Shown piece by piece: positions 1 through 9,416 of a stretch of DNA of 64,000 bases. The notes beneath the pieces are model-generated. The model searched no databases, was not told where the DNA came from, and was given only the letters and a program-made list of their open reading frames with translations. The stretch is from Variovorax sp. E3 (GTDB taxonomy: Bacteria > Pseudomonadota > Gammaproteobacteria > Burkholderiales > Burkholderiaceae_C), in assembly GCF_016082275.1 (NCBI RefSeq), contig NZ_MOWM01000001.1, positions 90,978 to 154,977 on the forward strand. The letters run 5' to 3'. The position numbers were made by a program, and so were the translations under genes. Numbering within the stretch: position 1 is the stretch's first letter; the number at the start of each line of letters is the position of its first letter.

Positions 1-64
1 CGGCACCGGCGGACAGGGCCACGGCAAGAGTGGCGGCGGCGAGGCGGTGAAGTTTGCTTTGCAT
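1..64 (-). CDS. N-terminus of an exported protein, cut by the window edge
   Basis: Only the first 21 codons are inside the window. They read MQSKLHRLAAATLAVALSAG and onward: a short basic head followed by an alanine/leucine-rich hydrophobic stretch, which is a typical Sec signal peptide. A good ribosome binding site (AGGAG, eight bases before the ATG) supports the start. It is divergent from the efflux operon. The mature protein is outside the window, so no function can be given; periplasmic binding proteins often begin like this. Confidence 0.6.
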   Translation of the reverse strand, partial: MQSKLHRLAAATLAVALSAGA

Positions 65-313
65 GGAAACGCTCCTGGTTGTTGAATGGACCCCCGCGAA
101 ATCGCGGCGGCTGCGATCAATACGGGCGCCCGCGCGCAACAGATTCGACCCCGGTGAAAAGAAAAGGCCGGGCAGCACTTCACGCCGTGCCCGTGCATTT
201 CGCGCCGAGTAATACCAATTTCGTCGCTCCGGCCTCGCCGCGTGGGGCGATTGCGACGACATTCACGAAAGAGTCAGGTCTCCCGGCGATTCCGGGTGTA
301 CAACCGCTGCCCC

Positions 314-1926
314 ATGCCAAATCACGAAAACAATGCGTTGGAGGATCACCCCATTTCGCCGCGCGCGGTTCACGCGCGCCGGCATCCGGGGTGGCCTGTT
401 CAAAGTGCCGTGCTCGGCGCCTGCCTGCTGCTGCTGAGCGCCTGCGCGGTCGGCCCGGACTTCAAGACGCCGGACCTGCCCGCCGCCGCCCAGTCGCCCG
501 ACTACACGCCCGCGCCGATGCCCTCGCGCACCGCGCAGGCCGGCGGGCCGGGCGGCCAGGCCCAGGAGCTGCTAGCGGGCCGGGACATTCCGGCGCAGTG
601 GTGGGACGTGTTCCGCTCCGAGCCGCTCGACCAGCTGATCCGCGCCTCGCTGGCCCAGAGCCCCACGCTGGCCTCCGCGCAGGCCGCGCTGCGCCAGGCC
701 GAGGCCACCTACGAGGCCCGCACCGGCAGCCTGTGGCCGCAGGTGTCGGCCCAGCTCGGCGCGCAACGCCAGCGCGCCTCCGAAATCACCAGCCAGGTGC
801 CGGGCGGCCAGCTGCTCACGCTGTACAACGCCTCCGTCAACGTCAGCTACAACCTCGACGTGTTCGGCGGCACGCGCCGCCAGATCGAGGGTGCGCAGGC
901 GGCCGTCGAAACCCAGCGCTACCAGGTCGAGGCGGTGTACCTCACGCTCACGTCCAACCTCGTGACCACGGCCATCCGCGAAGCCTCGCTGCGCGCGCAG
1001 CTGCAGGCCGCGCGCGAAGTGCTGCAGGCCCAGACCGAGCAGCTGAACGTGATCGAAAAGCAGTTCGACACCGGCGCGATCGCCAAGTCGATCGTGCTGC
1101 AGCAGCGCACCCAGGTCGCGCAGACCCAGGCCACGCTGCCGCCCATCGAGAAGGCGCTGGCGCAAACGCGCCACCAGCTCGCGGTGTTCGCGGGCCGGCT
1201 GCCGTCCGAAGCGGGTCTGCCCGAGTTCGACCTGGCCAGCCTTTCGCTGCCGCAGGCGCTGCCGCTGTCGCTGCCCTCCGAGCTCGCGCGTCAGCGCCCC
1301 GACGTGCGCGCCAGCGAGGCCCAACTGCACCAGGCCAGCGCGGCGGTCGGCGTGGCCACGGCCAACCTGTATCCGCAGATCCAGTTGAGCGCCAGCTACG
1401 GCAACAACGCGCTGCGCGCACGCGACCTGTTCACCGGCCCGACCACGCTGTGGAGCATCGGCGCCGGCATCACGCAGCCGATCTTCAACGGCGGCGCGCT
1501 GCGGGCCCAGCAGCGCGCCGCGTGGCGGCCTACGACTCGGCCGCGGCGCAGTACCGCAACACCGTGCTCGGCGCCTTCCAGAACGTGGCCGACGCGCTGC
1601 GCGCGCTGGAACTCGACGCTGTCGCGCTGCAGAACCAGGCCACGGCCGAATCGTTGGCCCGGCAGTCGCTCGACCTGTCGACCGCGCAGTTCCGCGCTGG
1701 CGCCGTGAGCTACGTCACGCTGCTCACCGCGCAGCAGGCCTGGCTGCAGACGCACACCGCGCTGGTGCAGGCACAGGCCGCGCGCTACGCCGACACCGCC
1801 GCGCTGTTCCAGGCGCTGGGCGGCGGCTGGTGGAACCGCGGCGAGCTGGCGAACGCGACCATCGCGCCCGCCGTGCCTGCTGCTGCAGCAGCAGCCGCCA
1901 CCACGGCCGCGCCCGCGCAAAACTGA
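314..1926 (+). CDS. RND efflux outer-membrane lipoprotein, NodT/OprM family (one frameshift)
   Basis: This is the outer-membrane channel of a tripartite drug or metabolite efflux pump. The N-terminus carries a lipoprotein signal ending in LLLLSAC, followed directly by the family's AVGPDFKTP start of the mature protein. Two TolC-type repeats follow (NLDVFGG around residue 180; the second ends in the conserved AQFRAGAVSYVTLL segment). The frame breaks near 1522, where one G appears to be missing; restoring it gives a continuous protein of normal length (about 537 aa). The ATG at 314 is the closest start to the signal peptide but has no clear ribosome binding site, so the start is uncertain. The adaptor and pump genes follow in the same direction, 84 bp and then 10 bp apart. 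Confidence 0.88.
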
Positions 1927-2010
1927 CCCCATCGACCCCGCGGCGGCAGCACCACCCTTCCCTGCCACCGCCCCCCACCCTTCATCCATAACTCGAAGAG
2001 AAGCCTACCC

Positions 2011-3186
2011 ATGACCCGGAGAATGATCATCATGATCGGCTGCGTGCTGCTGCTGGTCGCCGCGCTGGCGCTCGGCAAGTTCCTGCAGATCCGCGCGCTG
2101 ATTGCGGCCGTGCCCAAGCCGGGTCCGCAGACCGTGTCGACCGCCGAGGTGCAGAAGCAGCAGTGGCAGTCGCAGTTCACCGCCGTCGGCACGCTCAACC
2201 CGGTGCGCGGCGCCGACCTGAGCACCGAAGTGGCGGGCCTGGTGCGCAACGTGCATTTCAAGTCCGGCCAGGACGTGAAGGCCGGCGCGCTGCTGGTCGA
2301 GCTCAACGCCGACTCCGACATCGCCCTGCTGCACTCGGCCGAAGCCGCCGCCGCGCAAGCCGCCACCGTGCTCAAGCGCGACCAGGCGCAGCTGGCGATC
2401 CAGGCCGTGAGCCAGGCGCAGATCGATGCCGACACCAACGACCTCAAGGCCAAGCGCGCGCAGGTCGAGCAGCAGGCCGCCGTGGTCGCCAAGAAGTCGA
2501 TCCGCGCGCTTCGCGGGCCGCCTGGGCATCACCGCGCTCAACCCCGGCCAGTACGTGAACGCCGGCGACAAGCTGGTCACGCTGCAGACGCTGGACCCGA
2601 TCTACGTCGACTTCACGCTGCCGCAGCAGCAGCTCGCGGGGCTGGCGGTCGGCCAGGTGGTGAACCTGTCGGTCGACACCTTCCCGGGTCAGAGCTTCAG
2701 CGGCAAGATCAACGCGATCAGCCCGAAGGTCGACGCGGCCACGCGCAACGTGCAGATCGAAGCCACCATCGCCAACCCCAAGCAGGTGCTGCTGCCCGGC
2801 ATGTTCGCCAACGTGAAGATCGACATCGGCGGCACGCAGGAACGCCTGACGCTGCCGTCCACCGCCGTCACCTACAACCCCTACGGCTCGACCGTGTACG
2901 TGGTGAAGCCGGCCGAGCCGCCCAAGGCGGGCGCTCCCGCCACGCCGGGCGCTCCGGCACCGCGCCCGCCACCGATGCCTCGGGCAAGCCGCAGCTCGTG
3001 GCCCAGCAGGTCTTCATCGAGACCGGCCCGACGCGCGGCGACCAGATCTCCATCGTCAAGGGCCTGGAAGCCGGCCAGGTGGTGGTGAGCAGCGGCCAGA
3101 ACAAGCTGAAGAACGGCACGCCCGTGACGGTCGACAACCGCGTGCAGCCGAGCAACGACCCGGCGCCGACGCCGCAGGAAAAGTGA
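2011..3186 (+). CDS. RND efflux periplasmic adaptor (membrane fusion protein), two frameshifts
   Basis: This protein links the inner-membrane pump to the outer-membrane channel. An N-terminal membrane anchor (residues about 5-22) is followed by the lipoyl/barrel-sandwich half (VGTLNPVRGADLSTEVAG), an alpha-helical hairpin rich in A/Q/K, the second lipoyl half (GRLGITALNPGQYV) and a beta-barrel domain. The frame is lost twice. Near 2509 two C bases appear missing from the codons for the invariant APFAGRLG motif. Near 2954 one base is missing in a proline/alanine-rich linker. After repair the protein is about 392 aa, normal for HlyD/AcrA-type adaptors. It lies between the channel and the pump and ends 10 bp before the pump gene. 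Confidence 0.88.
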   Translation: MTRRMIIMIGCVLLLVAALALGKFLQIRALIAAVPKPGPQTVSTAEVQKQQWQSQFTAVGTLNPVRGADLSTEVAGLVRNVHFKSGQDVKAGALLVELNADSDIALLHSAEAAAAQAATVLKRDQAQLAIQAVSQAQIDADTNDLKAKRAQVEQQAAVVAKKSIRALRGPPGHHRAQPRPVRERRRQAGHAADAGPDLRRLHAAAAAARGAGGRPGGEPVGRHLPGSELQRQDQRDQPEGRRGHAQRADRSHHRQPQAGAAARHVRQREDRHRRHAGTPDAAVHRRHLQPLRLDRVRGEAGRAAQGGRSRHAGRSGTAPATDASGKPQLVAQQVFIETGPTRGDQISIVKGLEAGQVVVSSGQNKLKNGTPVTVDNRVQPSNDPAPTPQEK

Positions 3187-3196
3187 GGCGCGCCGC

Positions 3197-6100
3197 ATGA
3201 ACTTCACCGACATCTTCATCCGCCGGCCCGTGCTGGCGATGGTGGTGAGCCTGCTGATCGTGGTGCTGGGGCTGCGCGCGCTGGCGGGCCTGCCCGTCAA
3301 CCAGTACCCCAAGACCGAGAACGGCGTGGTCACCATCAGCACCGCCTACTACGGCGCGGACGCGGCCACGGTCGCGGGCTTCATCACGCAGCCGCTGGAG
3401 GCCGCCGTGTCGCAGGCGCAGGGCATCGACTACCTGTCGTCGTCCAGCAGCCTGGGCGTGTCGACCATCACCGCCACGCTGCGGCTGAACTACGACTCGA
3501 ACCGCGCGCTGACCGAAATCAACACGCAGGTGAACTCGGTGCGCAACCAGCTGCCGCCGCAGGCGCAGCAACCGGTGCTCACGGTGGCCACGGGCCAGAC
3601 CACCGACGCCATGTACATCGGCTTCTACAGCGACACGCTGCCCAACAACAACGTCACCGACTTCCTGGTGCGCGTGGTGCAGCCCAAGCTCAACGCCATT
3701 CCCGGCGTGCAGACCGCCGAGATCCTGGGTGCGCGCACCTTCGCGCTGCGGGCCTGGCTCGACGCGCAGAAGATGGCCGCCTTCGGCGTGACCGCCACCG
3801 ACGTGAGCGCCGCGCTCAGCGCCAACAACTACCTGGCCGCCGTGGGCACCAGCAAGGGCCAGATGGTGAGCGTGCCGCTCACGGCCGGCACCTCGCTGCA
3901 CAGCGTGGACGAGTTCAAGCAGCTGTCCATCAAGAGCAGCAACGGCGCCATCGTGCGGCTGCAGGACGTGGCCAACGTGACGCTGGGCTCGGAGAACTAC
4001 GACTTCAACGTGGCCTTCAACGGCGTGCGCTCGGTGTTCATCGGCATCAAGGTCGCGCCCGAGGCCAACATCCTCGACGTCGCCAAGCAGGTGCGCACCA
4101 CCTTCCCCGACATCCAGGGGCAGTTGCCGAGCGGCCTCACCGGCAAGATCGTCTACGACTCGACCGACTTCATCAACACCTCCATCAGCGAAGTGATCAA
4201 GACGCTGGTCGAGGCGCTGGTGATCGTGACGGTGGTGATCTACCTGTTCCTGGGCAGCTTCCGCGCGGTGCTGGTGCCGGTGATCGCCATGCCGCTGTCG
4301 CTGATCGGCACCTTCTTCATCATGCTGGTGCTGGGCTACTCCATCAACCTGCTCACGCTGCTGGCGTTGGTGCTGGCGATCGGGCTGGTGGTGGACGACG
4401 CCATCATCGTGGTGGAGAACGTCGACCGGCACATGCGCGAGGGCAAGTCGCCCATGCAGGCGTCGCTGCTGGCGGCGCGCGAGCTGGGCGGGCCCATTCT
4501 GGCCATGACGGTGGTGCTGGTGGCGGTGTACGTGCCCATCGGCTTCCAGGGCGGGCTGACCGGTTCGCTGTTCACCGAATTCGCGTTCACGCTCGCGGGC
4601 TCGGTGGTGGTGTCGGGCGTGGTGGCGCTCACGCTCTCGCCCATGATGTGCTCGCGCTTCTTCAAGCCCGAGCAGGACACCGGCAAGTTCGCGACCGCCA
4701 TCGAACACGTCTTCGAGCGCGTGCACAACCGCTACCAGCGCATCTTGCGCAGCGTGCTCAAGACCTGGCCGGTGATGCTGGTGATGGGCGCCATCCTGGT
4801 GGCGCTGCTGTTCGTGATGTTCAAGATGTCGAAGTCGGAGCTCGCGCCCGAGGAGGACCAGGGCATCGTGCTGTCGCAGGTGGTGGGCGCGCCCACGGCC
4901 ACCATCAACCAGATGCAGACCTACGCCGACCAGATCTTCAAGGTCGCGCACGACACGCCCGAATACGCGCAGCTGTTCCAGCTGACCGGCGTGCCCAGCA
5001 CCAACGCGGGCATTGCCGGCGTGCTGCTCAAGCCCTGGGACCAGCGCACGCGCAGCGCGCACGACATCCAGGCCGACCTGCAGAACCGCTGGAACGGCAT
5101 TGCCGGCGCCAAGGTGGTGGCCTTCCAGTTCCCGGCGCTGCCGGGCGCGTCGGGCCTGCCGGTGCAGTTCGTCATCAAGACGACCGAGCCCTTCGAGAAC
5201 CTCAATACGCTCGCGCAGCAGATCATGGACAAGGCGCGCGCGACGGAAAGTTCTACTACATCGACGCCGACCTGAAGTTCGACCTGCCGCAGGCGACCGT
5301 GACCGTCGACCGCGACAAGATCGCCACGCTGGGCATCACCCAGCAGGACGTGGGCAACGCACTGGGCGCCGCGCTGGGCGGCGGGTACGTCAACTACTTC
5401 TCGATCTCGGGCCGCTCGTACAAGGTGATTCCGCAGGTGCAGCAGGTCGACCGGCTCAACCCGTCGGACGTGCTCAACTTCTACATCAAGACCCCCAACG
5501 GCGTGGTGCCCGCGAGCACCGTGGCAAGCCTGAAGTACTCCGTGCAGCCCGAGACGGTCAACCACTTCCAGCAGCTCAACTCCGTGACCATCCAGGGCGT
5601 GCCCAGCGGCACCCAGGGCGAGACGCTGGAGTACCTGCGCGGCGTGGTGCAGCAGCTGGCGCCCAGCGGCTACTCGGTCGACTACTCGGGCCAGTCGCGC
5701 CAGTTCGTGCAGGAGTCGGGCAACTTCGCCATTACTTTCCTGTTCGCGCTGATCATCGTGTTCCTGGCGCTGGCCGCGCAGTTCGAGAGCTTCCGCGACC
5801 CGGTGGTGATTCTGGTGTCGGTGCCGCTGGCCCTCTTCGGCGCCATGATCTTCATCTTCTGGGGCTTCGCCTCGATGAACATCTACACGCAGGTGGGCCT
5901 GGTGACGCTGATGGGCCTCATCAGCAAGCACGGCATCCTGATCGTCGAAGTGGCCAACCGGCTGCAGAAGCAGGGCCTGAGCAAGCTGGACGCCATCGTC
6001 GAAGCCGCCGGCACGCGTCTGCGCCCGATCCTGATGACCACGGCGGCCATGGTGTTCGGCGTGCTGCCGCTGGTGATTGCCTCGGGCGCCGGCGCCGCCG

Positions 6101-6288
6101 GGCGCAAGGCCATGGGCCTCGTGATTTTCAGCGGGCTGTCGATCGGCACGCTGTTCACGCTGTTCGTGGTGCCGGCGATGTACCTGGCCATTGCGGCGCG
6201 GCACAAGAAGGAAGAAGAAGACGAGAAGGAAGGCTCCAGCGAGAAGACCGCACCGGCGTTGCCGGGGAGCGTGGCGCCGGAGGCTTGA
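3197..6288 (+). CDS. RND multidrug efflux pump, HAE1 family (AcrB/MexF-like), one frameshift
   Basis: This is the inner-membrane proton antiporter of the tripartite pump. It begins with MNFTDIFIRRPVLAMVVSLL, the typical first helix, and has two large periplasmic loops and twelve membrane helices. The functional helix-4 motif LALVLAIGLVVDDAIIVVEN includes the two adjacent aspartates of the proton relay. The C-terminal half contains the matching GLISKHGILIVEVANRLQ segment. A missing G near 5246 splits the gene after about 683 codons; one inserted base joins it into about 1,030 aa, the normal length. The extreme C-terminus is a charged K/E-rich cytoplasmic tail. Substrates cannot be inferred, and no TetR or LysR regulator lies next to the operon inside the window. 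Confidence 0.92.
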
Positions 6289-6330
6289 GGGCCTGGCGTT
6301 CGAATCTGCCTCTTCGTGGGGCGTGGAAAA

Positions 6331-6365
6331 AAGAAGCCCCCGGCATGCGTGCCGGGGGCTTCTTG
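6331..6365. terminator. Bidirectional rho-independent terminator
   Basis: A perfect 15-bp stem (AAGAAGCCCCCGGCA and its complement) with a 4-base loop lies between the convergent efflux pump and first GH92 gene. A-rich sequence sits on the left flank and a short T-rich run on the right, so it could stop transcription from both sides. Confidence 0.9.
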
Positions 6366-6391
6366 CTTTGAGCGCTCTTGGTTCGGCGGCC

Positions 6392-9366
6392 CTACTTCAG
6401 CGTCATCGCGAACACATGCATGAGCGCACCGTTGTCCGTCTGGTAAGGCAGCGTCACGCTCTTCACCGTGCGCTGCTTGTCCAGCGCGGCGTCCCAGTAG
6501 TAGACGTAGGCCTTGGTCGTGTCGACCGAGCCGCTCTTGCTCACGCGGTGGTCCGTCGTCAGCGCGATCTTGTTGTAGCTGCCCGGTGTGCCCCCACCAC
6601 CGCCCAAGGTCCAGTCGTCGAAGCGCAGATCGAACGACTGCCGCGTGCCGTCGGTGTAGTTCACGCTCAGCTTGCCGGTCGGCGCCTCGGATGCGGCGGT
6701 TGCGCTGCCCAGCAGTGCCAGCGTGCCCGCCGCCCGCGGTACGGGGAATGTGACGACCTGCCCTTGCGCCACCATGTTGTCGAGTCCTGCCTTGCCGTCC
6801 GGCCACGTGAAATCGACACCGTTGAAGGACACGGTCGCACCCGATGCGGCGCCCGCGGCGGCCAACGCCTTGGCCGAATAGCTCCACCCCTCCATGTCGA
6901 AGGTGTAGCCCTCGAGCTCCCTGTCGGCGGGCTCGCCGTCCGTGCCGATGCCTCGGTTGTTCATGGCCGCGCCCAGGCTGTCGAACCCGTCGAGGCCGAA
7001 GGACGGCATGCGCGCGGCCGAGTCCTTGCCCCATTGCGATTCAGCGGCCCCGAGCGTGAAGCCCAGCGTCGAGTCCTTCTTCAGGTCCGCGAGCCACAGC
7101 CACGGCATGTCGACCGCCTGACCGTCCAGTTGCACGGCATGGACGTAGGGGGCGTTGGTGCCGGCGCCGGTGGCATTGAGCGTGAGCGTCTTCTGGCCAT
7201 CGGCCCAGCGGATCACGACCTGGTCGAAGACCGGGCTGCCGATGGTGAGGCCCCCGACCGACTGGATCTCGGGGTAGAGCCCCATGGCCGCCCACACGTA
7301 CCACGACGACACCGCGCCCAGGTCGTCATTGCCCGGCAGGCCGCCCGGGTCGTCGGAGAACACGGTGTTGATCACGTCGCGCACGACCTTCTGGGTGCGC
7401 CACGGCGTGCCCGTCCAGTTGTAGAGCCACGGCGTGGCAAAGCTCGGCTCGTTGCCCACGTAGAAGTTCGGCTTGTTCATGCCGGCGTCAGGTCTTCGAA
7501 GAAGGTGTCGAGCCGCGAGACGACCGCGGCGTTGCCGCCCACCAGGTCGATCAGGCCGCGCACGTCGTAGGCCGACATCCAGGTGTATTGCTCGGCGTTG
7601 CCCTCGACCATGTCGGCATTGGGCGTCGGGTAGTTCATCCAATCGCCGCTGCGGTAGCGCGGCAGGAGCTGCTTGCGGGTGGCATTGAACTGGTTCTTCC
7701 AGTTGGCGGAACGGCTCAGGAACAGGCGCTCGTTGGTGGTGTCCCCCAGGGCCTTGGCCAGCCGCGAAGTCGCGAAGTCGGCCGTCGCGAACTCGAAGGT
7801 CAGCGAGCCGGCCCACCAACCGTTGTCCATGGCCGCATAGCCGCGCGTCAGGTAGTCGTTCATGCGGTCGGCACTGTCGCGCAGGCCCTGGCCGGTGCAC
7901 TGCAGATCCGCCTTGCTGCCGACCAGCGTCATGTAGCCGAGCGCCTTCTTCGCGTCGAAGTTCGTGGCGCCGAAGGCGTACGCGCCGGCAACCGTCGGCA
8001 CGCCGGAGTCGCCCGGCATGATGCCCGCGTCGGCGTTGATCGGCGACCAGCGGGGAATGGCGCCGCATTGGTCGGCGTCGTCGACCAGCGACTGCATCAT
8101 GTCGCCGGCTTCGCGCGGGAACAGCATGGCCGTGAGCGGCATCAGGCTGCGGTAGATGTCCCAGTTGGAGAAGTTGGCGTAGTGGGTGCGATCGGCCGCC
8201 ACCTGGTGCACCGTCTGGTCGAAGCCGAGGTAGTCGCCCGTCACGTCGCTGTTGATGTTCGGGGACAGCAGCGAGTGATACAGCGCCGTGTAGAACTTGC
8301 GCTTCTCGGTCTCGGTGCCGCCGCTCACCTGGATGGCGCCCAGCCGGTTGTTCCATGCGTCCGATGCGGCGGAGCGCACGGCGTCGAAGTCCCAGCCGCC
8401 GTTTTCCTTTTCGAGGTTCTTGCGCGCGTTTTCGGTGCTGACGTAAGACAGGCCGATCTTCATCAGCACCGCCGGCTTGCCGCTCGTGGCGAAGCTCACG
8501 TTGGCCTTGCCGTCGTCCATGGCGACCGTGATCGCGCGATCGAACTTCGCGTAGAAATACAGCGTGTACTGGCGCGCCCCGCAGAAATTGCCACCCACGG
8601 TGGAACCCGAGATGCCGTCTTTTCCTTCAGCCTGCACGCTGCCCGTGGTGGACGCCAGGGTGTTGGTGCGGGTGGGGTCGAACACCAGGTACGAGGTCTT
8701 GCCACCATCGGCCAGCGCGGACTCTGCAGGAAAGGTGAAGCGGCCGAAGCCGGTGCGCGTGGTGGCCGTCAGTTCGGTCGTGATGCCGTCGTTCAGCGTC
8801 ACCTTGTAGTAGCCCGGAGCGGCCTGTTCGTTGTCGTGATCGAAGTTTTCCTCGGCGCCGGGGCCGACCGACGCGGGGTCGAAGGTCGGCATGATCGGCA
8901 GCTCGCCCTCGTTGCCGTCGCAGCCGGAGCCGCTCATCTGCGTGAGCGGAAAGCCCGTGATGGTGTTCTCCTTGTAGATGTAGCCCACCGGGCGGTCGGT
9001 GCCGCCGTTGCTCGGCGTCATCGGTGTCCACTGCACCATGCCGAAGGGTGTGGTCGCCCCGGGAAATGTGCCGCCCCGCGCGCCGGCCGGCACGGGGTCG
9101 GAGGCCGGCTTCGTCGCGTCCGCCGTGCCGACGAAGGGGTTCACGTAGTGCGTGAGCAAGGGCTTGACGAGTCCCGGTGGAACCACCGCGCCGTCAGGAA
9201 CGGCGGCCGGGTCTGCCGTGCCGCTCCCGCTCCCGCCTGCGCCCTCACCTCCGCCCGCGAAGCCGATGTACGGTCCGCTGGAGCCACCGCCGCCGCAACC
9301 GACCACCAGCGCGGCACATGCCAGGTATGCGGCGCCCGCAAGCGCCCCTTTCCATCTCGTGTTCAT
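6392..9366 (-). CDS. GH92 family alpha-1,2-mannosidase lipoprotein with extra C-terminal domain (one frameshift)
   Basis: This is a calcium-dependent exo-alpha-mannosidase of glycoside hydrolase family 92. A lipoprotein signal (ALVVGC) and a glycine/serine linker precede the GH92 core, which starts near HYVNPFVGTADA. Family motifs are clear: PFGMVQW, QMSGSGC, NWDIYRS, NEPSFATPWLYNW and LPGNDDLGAVSSWYVW, the last carrying the conserved GNDD aspartates. One missing base near 7487 splits the gene; repaired, it encodes about 991 aa. Roughly 230 residues follow the core and include GWSYSAKALAAAG and a TWPDGKAG segment, an appended domain of a type I associate with actinobacterial secreted glycosidases (from memory). 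The gene lies 50 bp downstream of a second GH92 gene, in the same operon. Confidence 0.9.
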
Positions 9367-9416
9367 AGAGCCATCCCATTTTTCGATTTGTTGTGAATCA
9401 CCGGCGCGCGACGCGC

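Noticed and set aside
3056..5062. A 668-residue reverse frame rich in H, R, E and D under the RND pump
   Set aside because: Antisense of conserved pump sequence in a high-GC genome; histidine-rich composition is the usual sign of such a shadow.
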